From Oerskovia jenensis (GTDB lineage: Bacteria > Actinomycetota > Actinomycetes > Actinomycetales > Cellulomonadaceae): DNA of 64,000 bases. The position numbers and the translations under genes are program-made. The notes beneath the pieces are model-generated. The model saw only the letters and a program-made list of their open reading frames with translations. It was not told the origin of the DNA and ran no database searches. The stretch lies in NCBI RefSeq assembly GCF_016907235.1, contig NZ_JAFBBO010000001.1, positions 4,340,001 through 4,404,000 of the forward strand, read 5' to 3'. Positions within the stretch are counted from its first letter, which is position 1, and each line of letters opens with the position of its first letter. This document shows positions 50,601 to 60,167 of this stretch, piece after piece.

Positions 50601-52865
50601 TCACGCGCCCAGCAGCCCCTGGTCGACCGCGCGCTCCACGGCCTCGCTCCGGCTCGAGACCCCGAGCTTGCGGTAGATCGAACCGATCTCCGAGCTGGCG
50701 GTGTTCCGCGACACGAAGAGTCGCTCGCCGATCTCCCGGATCGTGAGGTGGGTCTGGAGGTAGGGCAGGAGCCGCAGTTCCGCGGGTGTGAGCGGAGGAC
50801 CGGGCCCCACGGCCGTGCTCGCGTGCTCGGCCGCGTCGAAGGCCTTGCGCAGGTCCGCGACCTCGTCGCTCAGCACGCCGAGCGCGGGCCGTCGGAGCAG
50901 CACGTCGTCGATCTCGCGCAGGAGGTGCCGGACCGCAGCGACGTCCGCGGTCGCCCAGCTCGTCCGAGCGAGCCTCAGGCGCACGCGCACGGCGAGCGTG
51001 GGGAACGCGTACGTGCAGAACGTCCTGGTGCGCATCCCGCGGGTCAGGAGGTCGTTCGTCAGGGCAGGGTCGTGGTCGTGGTGGGCCAGGCGAGCGGCCA
51101 CCGCGTAGCCGAGCGCGCTCGTGGGGTAGTCGTCCAGCCGGTGGTCCTCGATGGTGGTGAGTACCCGCTGGACCCGGATCCTGGCGCTCTCCCACCGACG
51201 GTGGTCCATGTCGAGGTCGGCGAGCTGCGCCTCGGCGTACACGAGCGTGTCGGCGTCGCCGTGGGCGCTCGCGGCCTCGACCCCGAGCTCGAGGTGCCGG
51301 ACGGCGGACTCGTCGTCGCCGTTCAGGCGGAGCGCGTCTGCACTCATCACGAGCGCGGTGTCGCGCCACGAGCTCCACTCGGGCTCGGCCGCCAGGGCGA
51401 GACCGACGTCGTCGAGCATCCGTTGCGGGCCGTCCGGGCACCTCAGCGCCCGGTACATCGCGCGCGCCGAGTCGAACGAGGCCGACCCGTCCCCGGGGTC
51501 GCCGTCGAACGCGGCCGCGTCCGCCACCGCTCCCCAGTGCTCGGCGGCCCCTGCGCGTCCCTCGTACACCGCGACGTACCCGGCGAGCACCGCGAGCGGT
51601 GGGTGGCTGCGGATCGCGTCGTCCCCCAGGACGCCCAACCAGCGGTCGATCGTGGAGATCTGCCCGCCCTGGAAGAGGGACATGACGATCCGGGTGACGA
51701 GCCGGGCGGCGCGCTCGTGCTCGCCCGTCGCGAGGAGCTGCTCGACGGCGCGCGCCGGGGAGCCGTTCGCCTCGTACCAGTCGGCGGCCCTGACCCGGAG
51801 CTCGTCGGCGAGCTCGGGCTCTGCTGTCAGGAGGTCGTCGAGCAGCAGCTCGCGGAACAGGGCGTGGTAGCGGAACCACCGGCGGTGCTGGTCGAGCGGC
51901 ACGAGGAAGAGGTGCGCGGACTCGAGCTCGCGCAGGTGCCGCAGCGACGAGGTCTCTCCGAGGACGGCGTCGCACAGCGGGGCGGTCAGGTCGTCGAGGA
52001 TCGCGGTGCGGCGCAGGAACTGCCGCGTCTCGTCGGGCAGTCGTCGCAGCGCTTCTCGTTGGAGGTAGTCCGCGACGTACCGGTCGGTGCCCGTGACGGC
52101 CGCCGCGTCCGCCCCGTCCCCGCCGTCGCGTGCGACGAGTGCCGCGAGGTGCACCCCCACGGGCCAGCCCTCGGTCCGTGTCCGGACGGCGGCCGCGACG
52201 TCGGGAGTGAGGCGCACGTCCGAGGCGGCGAACACCTGCGCGGTGCCCTCGGCGTCGAGCGCGAGCTCACGTACCCCGAGCTCGACCGTCTCGTCCGTCG
52301 CACGCAGCCGCGCCAGGTGGGGTTGCTCGTCGCGACTCGCGGCGACGAGCTGCGACCCGTCGGGGATCCCCGCGACCACGATGCCCAGCACGTCGTGGCA
52401 GGCCGCGTGCCGGATCTCGTGCAGGTCGTCGAGCACCAGGACGAAGGCGGCAGGGCTCGTCCGCAGGACCGACGCCAGGTGCGGGGCCGCCCGCCCCAGC
52501 AGCGAAGCGTCGGGGCCGGCCATGTCCGCGCCGAGGTCGGGCAGCCCGATCCCGTGGCGGGCGAGGGCGGAGGCCAGCACGGACAGCAGGGTCAGGGGGG
52601 CGTCGTCGAACCGGTCGAGCGTGAGCCACACGACCGCCCTCGGGTCGCTCGCGGCCCACTCGGCGAGGAACGTGGACTTGCCGTAGCCCGGGGGAGCGGT
52701 GACCCCGACGACCCGTCGTCCGCTCGCGCGTGCCGCGTCGATGAGCGAGGCCCGGCTCACGACCGGCGCTCCCGTCCGGGGCACGGTGAGCTTGGCGTCG
52801 AGGAGCTGACGGTCGAGCTCCACGGTCGTGGGTGCCGTCCACGGCTCCTTGTTCACGTCATTCAC
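50601..52865 (-). CDS. MalT-type LuxR regulator with ATPase domain
   Basis: 754-residue STAND-type regulator. N-terminal ATPase with Walker A TAPPGYGKSTFLAEWA (about residue 55) and LVLDDLHEIRHAACH, a helical sensor/TPR-like middle, and a C-terminal LuxR helix-turn-helix (LTPAELRLLPYLQTHLTIRE, IGERLFVSRNTASSEIGSIY). It is divergent from the arylsulfatase with 132 nt between them and may control it in response to a sulfated or other inducer; that link is inference. Confidence 0.9.
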   Translation of the reverse strand: MNDVNKEPWTAPTTVELDRQLLDAKLTVPRTGAPVVSRASLIDAARASGRRVVGVTAPPGYGKSTFLAEWAASDPRAVVWLTLDRFDDAPLTLLSVLASALARHGIGLPDLGADMAGPDASLLGRAAPHLASVLRTSPAAFVLVLDDLHEIRHAACHDVLGIVVAGIPDGSQLVAASRDEQPHLARLRATDETVELGVRELALDAEGTAQVFAASDVRLTPDVAAAVRTRTEGWPVGVHLAALVARDGGDGADAAAVTGTDRYVADYLQREALRRLPDETRQFLRRTAILDDLTAPLCDAVLGETSSLRHLRELESAHLFLVPLDQHRRWFRYHALFRELLLDDLLTAEPELADELRVRAADWYEANGSPARAVEQLLATGEHERAARLVTRIVMSLFQGGQISTIDRWLGVLGDDAIRSHPPLAVLAGYVAVYEGRAGAAEHWGAVADAAAFDGDPGDGSASFDSARAMYRALRCPDGPQRMLDDVGLALAAEPEWSSWRDTALVMSADALRLNGDDESAVRHLELGVEAASAHGDADTLVYAEAQLADLDMDHRRWESARIRVQRVLTTIEDHRLDDYPTSALGYAVAARLAHHDHDPALTNDLLTRGMRTRTFCTYAFPTLAVRVRLRLARTSWATADVAAVRHLLREIDDVLLRRPALGVLSDEVADLRKAFDAAEHASTAVGPGPPLTPAELRLLPYLQTHLTIREIGERLFVSRNTASSEIGSIYRKLGVSSRSEAVERAVDQGLLGA

Positions 52866-52997
52866 GATAGGGCGCGGGCCCCCGGAGCGCCCGGGGGAGC
52901 CGAGGGATCACCTGGTCTGGGGGATGCCCCGGGGTGGGGCCGTTCCTAGCGTGGGACGCATCCACGTCTCTCGTCGCCCGACCGAGCGGAGTCCCTC

Positions 52998-55364
52998 ATG
53001 CGTCCCGACCAGCACGCCCGCACGATGCTGCCCGTCCCGGACCGGCCGGCCCCCGGGCTCACGACCTACGACGCGAAGGACCCCGACACGTCGTTCCCGC
53101 CCATCGAGCCGCTGCTCCCCCCGGACGGTGCGCCGAACGTCCTGGTGATCCTGCTCGACGACGTGGGCTTCGGGGCGTCGAGCGTGTTCGGCGGCCCGTG
53201 CCGCACCCCGACCGCGGAGCGGCTCGCGGCAGGCGGCCTGCGCTTCAACCGCTTCCACACGACCGCGCTGTGCGCGCCGACCCGGCAGGCGATGCTGACG
53301 GGCCGCAACCACCACTCGGTGGGCATGGGCAGCATCACCGAGACCGCGACGTCGGCCCCCGGCAACAGCTCGGTGCGACCGAACACCAAGGCGCCGCTCG
53401 CGAAGACCCTCAAGCTCAACGGGTACTCGACGGCCCAGTTCGGGAAGTGTCACGAGGTGCCCGTCTGGCAGTCCTCGCCCCTGGGGCCGTTCGACGCCTG
53501 GCCCTCGGGTGGCGGCGGGTTCGAGACGTTCTACGGGTTCATCGGCGGCGAGAGCAACCAGTGGGACCCCGCGCTGTACGACGGGACGACCCCGGTCGAG
53601 CCGCCCGCCACTCCCGAGGAGGGGTACCACCTGACGGCGGACCTCGCCGACCACGCGATCGGCTGGATCCGCACGCAGAAGGCCCTCATGCCCGAGCGTC
53701 CCTTCTTCGCGTACTTCGCGCCGGGAGCGACGCACGCACCGCACCACGTCCCCCAGGAGTGGGCGGACAGGTATGCGGGAGAGTTCGACGACGGCTGGGA
53801 CGTGCAGCGGGAGCGGACGTTCGCGCGCCAGCAGGAGCTCGGCGTGATCCCGGCCGACGCGGAGCTGACCGCGCGGCACGAGGAGATTCCGGCGTGGGAC
53901 GACATGCCCGACGACCTCAAGCCCGTGCTCGCGCGGGAGATGGAGGTCTACGCGGGGTTCCTCGAGCACACCGACCACCACGTGGGCCGGCTCGTCGACG
54001 CACTCGACGACCTGGGGATCCTCGACGACACGCTGATCTACTACATCATCGGCGACAACGGGGCCTCCGCCGAGGGGACCCTGAACGGCGCGTTCAACGA
54101 GATGGCGAACTTCAACGGCATGGCGGCGCTCGAGACACCGGAGTTCCTGCGCTCCAAGCTGGACGAGCTCGGGTCGCCCAGCTCCTACAACCACTACGCG
54201 GTCGGCTGGGCGCACGCGATGGACACGCCGTTCCAGTGGACCAAGCAGGTCGCCTCGCACTGGGGCGGCACGCGCAACGGCACGATCGTGCACTGGCCGC
54301 AGGGCATCAGCGACCAGGGCGGGCTGCGCACCCAGTTCACGCACGTGATCGACGTCGCGCCGACGATCCTCGAGGCCGCAGGACTGCCCGAACCGACCCT
54401 GGTCGACGGTGTCCTCCAGTCCCCGATGGAGGGGACGAGCATGCTGTACGCGTTCGACGACGCCGACGCCCCCGAACGTCACGACCTGCAGTACTTCGAG
54501 ATGTTCGGCAACCGCGGCGTCTACCACAAGGGCTGGAGCGCGGTCACGAAGCACAGGACCCCGTGGATCCTCGTCGGAGGGGTGGTGCCCGCGTTCGACG
54601 ACGACGTCTGGGAGCTCTACGACGGCACGGCTGACTACAGCCAGGCGCGCGACCTCTCGGCCGAGCACCCGGAGAAGCTGCACGTGCTCCAACGGCTCTG
54701 GCTCATCGAGGCGGCGAAGTACGGCGTGCTTCCCCTCGACGACCGCGGGGGCGAACGGCTCAACCCCGACCTCGCGGGTCGCCCCACGCTCGTCCGCGGC
54801 ACGTCGCAGCAGCTCTTCCCGGGCATGGGTCGGCTCTCCGAGAACAGCGTGCTCAGCGTCAAGAACAAGTCGTTCTCGGTCACGGCCGAGGTGGAGGTCC
54901 CTGCCGCGGGCGTCGAGGGCGTGATCATCGCCCAGGGCGGCCGGTTCGGCGGGTGGTCGCTCTACGCCACGGAGGGGCGGGCGAAGTTCGTCTACAACGT
55001 CCTGGGCCTCCAGGAGTTCGCGGTCACCGCGGAGCGCCCCGTCCCCATGGGCACGCACCAGGTCCGCATGGAGTTCGCGTACGACGGCGGCGGCCTCGCC
55101 AAGGGCGGCGACGTCACTCTCTACTACGACGGCGAGGTCGTGGGAACCGGACGCGTCGGGGCGACGCAGCCCATGATCTTCTCCGCGGACGAGACGACCG
55201 ACGTCGGGTACGAGTCGGGCACCACGGTCACGTCCGACTACACGACCCGGGGGAGCCGGTTCACGGGCAGGATCGGCTGGGTCCAGATCGACCTGGGCAC
55301 CGACGACCACGACCACTACATCGACCCGGACGAGCGCCTGCGGATCGCGATGGCGCGCCAGTGA
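52998..55364 (+). CDS. Arylsulfatase
   Basis: 788-residue type I sulfatase hydrolysing sulfate esters. Metal residues in NVLVILLDDVGFG; the formylglycine site is C-A-P-T-R with Cys92 (needs maturation by a formylglycine-generating enzyme, not encoded here); YIIGDNGASAEG and FFAYFAPGATHAPHH carry further active-site residues. A C-terminal beta domain (about 600-788) is present. No signal peptide is seen, so it is probably cytoplasmic. Similar to long arylsulfatases of mycobacteria and Pseudomonas. Confidence 0.93.
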   Translation: MRPDQHARTMLPVPDRPAPGLTTYDAKDPDTSFPPIEPLLPPDGAPNVLVILLDDVGFGASSVFGGPCRTPTAERLAAGGLRFNRFHTTALCAPTRQAMLTGRNHHSVGMGSITETATSAPGNSSVRPNTKAPLAKTLKLNGYSTAQFGKCHEVPVWQSSPLGPFDAWPSGGGGFETFYGFIGGESNQWDPALYDGTTPVEPPATPEEGYHLTADLADHAIGWIRTQKALMPERPFFAYFAPGATHAPHHVPQEWADRYAGEFDDGWDVQRERTFARQQELGVIPADAELTARHEEIPAWDDMPDDLKPVLAREMEVYAGFLEHTDHHVGRLVDALDDLGILDDTLIYYIIGDNGASAEGTLNGAFNEMANFNGMAALETPEFLRSKLDELGSPSSYNHYAVGWAHAMDTPFQWTKQVASHWGGTRNGTIVHWPQGISDQGGLRTQFTHVIDVAPTILEAAGLPEPTLVDGVLQSPMEGTSMLYAFDDADAPERHDLQYFEMFGNRGVYHKGWSAVTKHRTPWILVGGVVPAFDDDVWELYDGTADYSQARDLSAEHPEKLHVLQRLWLIEAAKYGVLPLDDRGGERLNPDLAGRPTLVRGTSQQLFPGMGRLSENSVLSVKNKSFSVTAEVEVPAAGVEGVIIAQGGRFGGWSLYATEGRAKFVYNVLGLQEFAVTAERPVPMGTHQVRMEFAYDGGGLAKGGDVTLYYDGEVVGTGRVGATQPMIFSADETTDVGYESGTTVTSDYTTRGSRFTGRIGWVQIDLGTDDHDHYIDPDERLRIAMARQ

Positions 55365-55446
55365 CCGGTCGGTGAGGGAGCGCCCCCACCCGCACACGGC
55401 CCGACGGCGCCGCGACCTCAGGGGGACAGAGGAGGACGGGCGCGGG

Positions 55447-55482
55447 CCAGGGCCGGCCACACCTCGGTGTGGCCGGCCCTGG
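55447..55482. terminator. Bidirectional hairpin terminator
   Basis: CCAGGGCCGGCCACACC and its exact reverse complement lie around a TC centre, between the convergent arylsulfatase and VaFE adhesin genes. Confidence 0.85.
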
Positions 55483-55501
55483 TGCTGTCGGGTCGTGGTG
55501 G

Positions 55502-57799
55502 TCAGTGCTCGCTACGGCGACGCCGGACAGCCAGGAGAGCCGTCCCGCCGCCCACCAGGACGATCCCGCTCAGGGCAGCGAACGCGACGCTCGCGCCGGT
55601 GGACGAGAGCCGCGACGGCGCCGTGGGGACTGCCTTGGGCGTCGGGCTCGGCCCGGGCGTCGGCACCGCGGCCGGGGTGGGCGGAGTGGTCGGTGGGGCC
55701 GTGGGGGTGGGGGTAGGGGTCGGTTCAGCCGGTTCCTCGATGTGGACGGTCTGGGGTTCGGAGTTGATGTCGGTGTGCTCGGCGATCGTGACCGTGGCGT
55801 TGAGGATGGTCTCGAAGACGACGAGGTCCTTGCCGCCCATGTTCGCCGGGACGGTGAAGTCCAGGGTCGTGGTGCCGTCGGGGGCGGTCGGGGTGAACGT
55901 GGCGGTGGCGGTGATGCCGGTCGTGGTGCCGGTGGTCTTGTCCATGAGTTCGCCGTTGAGCGTGTACTTCGTGCCGGGGGTCAGGCCGGTGTAGGTCACG
56001 GTGTCGGTGATGATGCCGCCGGTGGCGGGCAGGGTGTGGTCGCCGTCAGCCTTGTCGACCGCGGTGGTCGCGACCGTGGGTGTGCGGGGGGTGGGGGGTG
56101 TGTCGATGTGGACGGTCTGGGGTTCGGAGTTGATGTCGGTGTGCTCGGCGATCGTGACCGTGGCGTTGAGGATGGTCTCGAAGACGACGAGGTCTGTGCC
56201 GCCCATGTTCGCCGGGACGGTGAAGTCGAGGGTGGTGGTGCCGTCAGCTGTGGTGGGGGTGAAGTCGGCGGTGGCGGTGATGCCGGTGGTGGCGCCTGTG
56301 GTCTTGTCCATGAGTTCGCCGTTGAGCGTGTACTTCGTGCCGGGGGTGAGTCCGGTGTAGGTCACGGTGTCGGTGATGGTGCCGCCGGTGGCGGGCAGGG
56401 TGTGGTCGCCGTCAGCCTTGTCGACCGCGGTGGTCGCGACCGTGGGTGTGCGGGGGGTGGGGGGTGTGTCGATGTGGACGGTCTGGGGTTCGGAGTTGAT
56501 GTCGGTGTGCTCGGCGATCGTGACCGTGGCGTTGAGGATGGTCTCGAAGACGACGAGGTCTGTGCCGCCCATGTTCGCCGGGACGGTGAAGTCGAGGGTG
56601 GTGGTGCCGTCAGCTGTGGTGGGGGTGAAGTCGGCGGTGGCGGTGATGCCGGTGGTGGCGCCTGTGGTCTTGTCCATGAGTTCGCCGTTGAGCGTGTACT
56701 TCGTGCCGGGGGTGAGTCCGGTGTAGGTCACGGTATCGGTGATCGTGCCGCCGGTGGCGGGCAGGGTGTGGTCGCCGTCGGCCTTGTCGACCGCGGTGGT
56801 CGCGACCGTGGGTGCGGGAGGCGGCGTGGGCGTGTCGGAGATCTGCGCCTGGCGCGGCTTGGCCTCGGCGGTCGTGAGCTGTTGGAACGGCTTGCTGCGG
56901 CGCGAGTACTGTCCCGGCTGGGGGTCCCACACGTTCCCGGAGACGTACACGTACGTGCCGTTCGCGATCAGGGTCACCGGACCGGCACCGGTCGGCGCCA
57001 GGTAGACGCTTGCGCCGTCGGTCACGGTGCTCACCGCGGCTCCCGCTGCGTTGACCACGCGTCCGCCCGAGGCGCTCAGGTGCACGATCTGCACCTGGTC
57101 GGTGTGCACGACGTACGGGCCGACCAGCCCACCGGCGGCCTGGGAGAAGGTGCTGGCGCGGGTCAAGGAGATCGAGCCGTCGTTCGGGCCGTTGGGGCTG
57201 ACGCTCACCGCGTGGGAGACGTACCAGTTGTAGAGGGCGCGGGCGTCGGCCCCGGTCGTGATCCGGCTCGCGTCCACCGTGGGGGAGTCGCCGTAGTAGT
57301 GGATCGCCGTCTGGGTCGCATCGATGACCTCGTCCGAGTCGAGACCGTTGATGCCGGTGATCGCTGACACCTCGGAGATCGTCAGGTAGGGGTAGGCGCG
57401 CTGGAGGATCCAGTTGATCTTCCCCTGCGCGTCGGCGGGACGGTTGTAGTCGAAGACCTGCGCGCTCGAGGCCTTCTGCGTGTACTTGACGCTGAAGCCC
57501 TCGTAGCTCGTCTCCGGGCCGGAGCGGTCGATCTGGAGGCAGTACTGAGACGTGCCGTTGCTCAGGCCCCACAGCGCGGACCACGTCGACGACCCGCCAC
57601 CCCAGTCGGGGTTCGTGGCCTGGGTCTGGTCGCCCACCGCGGCCTGTGCGCTCGTGACGCCGGCGAGCAGGCTGCTCGTTCCGAGCAGCAGGGCCATCGC
57701 CGCAGCCGCACCGAACGTCACGGCGCGTCGTGCGTACCGGGGACGTGCTGTCTTGTCGTTCCCGCGCCGTCTGGGACGCGAGATCCACTGAACCTTCAT
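55502..57799 (-). CDS. VaFE-repeat surface protein with thioester (TQXA) domain
   Basis: 765-residue cell-wall protein. A long signal peptide (about 1-53), then a thioester domain with YCLQID (Cys87) and ATQTAIHYY (Gln163), which can form a Cys-Gln thioester for covalent attachment to targets. Three VaFE repeats of 122 residues (about 325-690; TVATTAVDKADGDHTLPATG, VTYTGLTPGTKYTLNGELMD) likely make internal isopeptide bonds. A Pro/Thr stalk leads to LSSTG, a hydrophobic segment and RRRR: a sortase signal differing from LPxTG. Probably an adhesin or pilus-like protein. Confidence 0.9.
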   Translation of the reverse strand: MKVQWISRPRRRGNDKTARPRYARRAVTFGAAAAMALLLGTSSLLAGVTSAQAAVGDQTQATNPDWGGGSSTWSALWGLSNGTSQYCLQIDRSGPETSYEGFSVKYTQKASSAQVFDYNRPADAQGKINWILQRAYPYLTISEVSAITGINGLDSDEVIDATQTAIHYYGDSPTVDASRITTGADARALYNWYVSHAVSVSPNGPNDGSISLTRASTFSQAAGGLVGPYVVHTDQVQIVHLSASGGRVVNAAGAAVSTVTDGASVYLAPTGAGPVTLIANGTYVYVSGNVWDPQPGQYSRRSKPFQQLTTAEAKPRQAQISDTPTPPPAPTVATTAVDKADGDHTLPATGGTITDTVTYTGLTPGTKYTLNGELMDKTTGATTGITATADFTPTTADGTTTLDFTVPANMGGTDLVVFETILNATVTIAEHTDINSEPQTVHIDTPPTPRTPTVATTAVDKADGDHTLPATGGTITDTVTYTGLTPGTKYTLNGELMDKTTGATTGITATADFTPTTADGTTTLDFTVPANMGGTDLVVFETILNATVTIAEHTDINSEPQTVHIDTPPTPRTPTVATTAVDKADGDHTLPATGGIITDTVTYTGLTPGTKYTLNGELMDKTTGTTTGITATATFTPTAPDGTTTLDFTVPANMGGKDLVVFETILNATVTIAEHTDINSEPQTVHIEEPAEPTPTPTPTAPPTTPPTPAAVPTPGPSPTPKAVPTAPSRLSSTGASVAFAALSGIVLVGGGTALLAVRRRRSEH
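55737..56834 (-). repeat. Three 366-bp in-gene repeats, two nearly identical
   Basis: Period 366 bp (55737, 56103, 56469). The first about 290 bases of the copies starting at 56103 and 56469 are identical by eye, including synonymous positions; the copy starting at 55737 (C-terminal in the protein) has diverged in places. This indicates recent duplication or gene conversion. Confidence 0.9.
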
Positions 57800-58005
57800 G
57801 GAGCTCTTCTCTCTGTTGCGGACGCTCCGTGCGACGCGATCGGCGACGCAGAGAGGTCTCGGACCGGCACAGGCCGGTGATGGGTGGGCGGTGGCCAGTC
57901 GCCGGTCGGCGGGCCATCGCGTTGGTCACGCGTGCGGGTCTGCACGGATGACGAAGGTGGGAAGGACTTCACCCGCCGCGGTCGAGCCGTGCGGGGAGGC
58001 CGCGC

Positions 58006-59880
58006 TCAGTCGGCCGACCGGTCCTGGGCCGGGATCATCACCGGCACGGACCGCCAGGCACCGGTCTCTCCGGTCCAGGGGTTCACGTAGCGGACGCTCG
58101 CGGTGTGAGGACCTGCCGCGAGCTCGGGGAGGCGCACGAGGAGCCCGCCAGGCATGGCGTGGGTCTCGCCCAGGGAGCCGTCGACCTTCGTCTGGACGAC
58201 TCCAGGGGAGCCGTGGAGCCACAGGGCGACGCCCGGGGTGCCCGGGCGCTCGAGGCCGGACGGCTCGACGTGCCAGACGTCGATCGAGGGCGCGGCAAAT
58301 CCGTACGTCCCGACGAGTTCCTGGGGCGAGACGGCGCCGTCCTGATCTACCTGCCGGACCGAGTACGTGTCGAGATCGGCCGTCCGCTCGGACGCGAGGA
58401 GCGCGAGCTGCCAGCGACCGTCGTTGCCGACCGCCGCCTTCGCGACGACGGTCCCCGTGGTGTCCACCAGCTCGACCGTCGCGTGGGCAGTGCCCGTACC
58501 CGCGACAGGAAGGGCCCAGAGCGGCGCGGTCCCGCGGGGATGCAGATCGACCGTCGGAGCGGGCAGGCTGATGGCCGGGGCGGGACCCGGGTCTTCTCCG
58601 CTCCGGTCGCGGTCTGCGCGACCTGAGGGGTCGGGGGGCTCGGCCTCGGGTGACCCGCTCGCAACCAGGTCTGCAGGGTCGGGGAGGACGCCGGAGCCTG
58701 TGGCCGGGGGAGCGGGGTCGGGGACATCGGTCTCGACGTCCACCTGGTCGTCGTGCACCCTGACGGGCGCGACCGCCTGGACCGGGACCGGTCGTGCGTC
58801 GTCGGCTGCTTCGAAGCCCGGGGCGTCATCGGCTGCTTCGTGCGGCAGGTCCGGCGACCCGACCACGGACCCGGTCGGTGCGGGCTGCTCAGTGGCGGTA
58901 CTCGCAGCGTTCGGTGGCGTCACCCCGTGCGTCAGGACGCCGGCTGCGGCAGCCGCACCCCCGACGACGAGTGCACCGACGGCCCACGCCTTCCCCGGCC
59001 CGGATGCCATCGCCCGGATCGAGCGCAGAGCGGTTCGACGGGCGACCGGGCCGCGCCGGTGCAGCGACCGGCGCTGGGAGAGCACGGCGTGCCGTCGCAG
59101 GGCGACGGGACCGAACAGGTCGAAGCCGGTCGCGACCAAGGGTGCGAGGATCACCGGAAGTCGTGCCGCCAGGTCGTTGATCTCTGCGGCGACGATCGAG
59201 CAGTGGAGGCAGTCTCGAAGGTGGGTCTCGACGACTCTCAGGTCGTCTGCCGGGAGGGCTCCTCGCTCCAGGGCAGGGAGCTGCTCGACGACCGTGCGAC
59301 ACGTGACGGCGAGACGGTGGTCGCTCAGGTGGGCCCGGAGCCACTCCTTGCGCAGCCCTTCCCGGGCGCGGACGGCGAGCGCGGACGTCGCGTTGGGCGA
59401 CAGGCCGAGTCGGGCACCGGCGTCTCGGACGTTCAGCCCCTCCACGCACGTGAACCACAGCACCGACTGCCATCGCGACGGGAGGGCCTTGAAGGCTCGG
59501 ACCGTCACCAGCTTCTCGAGCGAACCGTCGGCCGGGTCCTCCACCGCGTCGTCGAGCGAGCGCTCGGCGACGTCGTGGAGGTCGCCCACCGGTTGGGGAG
59601 CGCGACGGCGGGACATGGAGATCGCCGTGTTCCGGACCGACTGGTTGAGGTAGGGGCGGAAGGCCCCGTAGGGGCCGCCCCCGGCGAGGATCGCGGCGAG
59701 GACCGCGCGGGTGGCCTCCTGGACGATGTCCTCGGGGTCGGCGATGCCTGCGTACTGCCGGGCGACGGAGAGGGCTGAGCCGCGATGGCGTTGCCACAGG
59801 TCGGCGTACGCCTCGCGGTCTCCGGCCCGAACCCGGGCCACGAGCTCGACGTCGGACAGCTCTGGGGTGCTGCTCGTCAT
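58006..59880 (-). CDS. Sigma-70 factor fused to anti-sigma zinc finger, membrane segment and extracellular domain
   Basis: 624 residues. Region 2 (about 10-85; AYADLWQRHRGSALSVARQY, IADPEDIVQEA) and region 4 (about 120-180; LPSRWQSVLWFTCVEGLNVR, DAGARLGLSPNATSALAVRA) of an ECF-like sigma factor are followed by an anti-sigma zinc finger (His220-x3-Cys224-x2-Cys227), a membrane segment (about 297-318), an acidic Pro-rich stalk and an Ig-like beta domain to the end. Sigma and its membrane inhibitor are thus one polypeptide. It probably senses an envelope cue and may control the adjacent surface genes. Intervening 57800-58005 holds no gene. Confidence 0.88.
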   Translation of the reverse strand: MTSSTPELSDVELVARVRAGDREAYADLWQRHRGSALSVARQYAGIADPEDIVQEATRAVLAAILAGGGPYGAFRPYLNQSVRNTAISMSRRRAPQPVGDLHDVAERSLDDAVEDPADGSLEKLVTVRAFKALPSRWQSVLWFTCVEGLNVRDAGARLGLSPNATSALAVRAREGLRKEWLRAHLSDHRLAVTCRTVVEQLPALERGALPADDLRVVETHLRDCLHCSIVAAEINDLAARLPVILAPLVATGFDLFGPVALRRHAVLSQRRSLHRRGPVARRTALRSIRAMASGPGKAWAVGALVVGGAAAAAGVLTHGVTPPNAASTATEQPAPTGSVVGSPDLPHEAADDAPGFEAADDARPVPVQAVAPVRVHDDQVDVETDVPDPAPPATGSGVLPDPADLVASGSPEAEPPDPSGRADRDRSGEDPGPAPAISLPAPTVDLHPRGTAPLWALPVAGTGTAHATVELVDTTGTVVAKAAVGNDGRWQLALLASERTADLDTYSVRQVDQDGAVSPQELVGTYGFAAPSIDVWHVEPSGLERPGTPGVALWLHGSPGVVQTKVDGSLGETHAMPGGLLVRLPELAAGPHTASVRYVNPWTGETGAWRSVPVMIPAQDRSAD

Positions 59881-59912
59881 GAGGGTTCCTTGGAGGTGGG
59901 GACAGGGGGTGG

Positions 59913-60167
59913 TCACAGAGCCCGGATCCCGGCGAGGAGATCGGTCAGGGCGTTCGAGGCGTCGCACTCCGGGCGGCAGATCTCACCGGCCTCCGCCTCG
60001 CACGTCGTGCAGGCGAACCACGCGTTCGCGTACTGCTGGTGGGCCGTGACGTCGCACTGCGCGAAGGCGGTCGCGCCGCACAGCCAGCACGCGAGCGTGG
60101 TGAGCGTCGCCGACTGTCGTCGGGGATCGGATGGGAATGCCTCGGTCGGTGCGCTGCTCGTCGTCAT
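59913..60167 (-). CDS. Small Cys-rich protein upstream of the sigma fusion
   Basis: 84 residues with CWLC, QCD, CTTC, ICRPEC: seven to eight Cys likely binding zinc. A strong GAGGAGG lies before the ATG at 60167. It precedes the sigma-fusion gene by 32 nt and should be cotranscribed. No family recognised; it may be a zinc-dependent modulator. Confidence 0.7.
   Translation of the reverse strand: MTTSSAPTEAFPSDPRRQSATLTTLACWLCGATAFAQCDVTAHQQYANAWFACTTCEAEAGEICRPECDASNALTDLLAGIRAL

Noticed and set aside
55469-57367. Plus-strand 632-codon frame with internal repeats opposite the VaFE gene
   Set aside because: Its repeats simply mirror the VaFE repeats on the other strand; the minus-strand frame has signal peptide, thioester and sorting signals.
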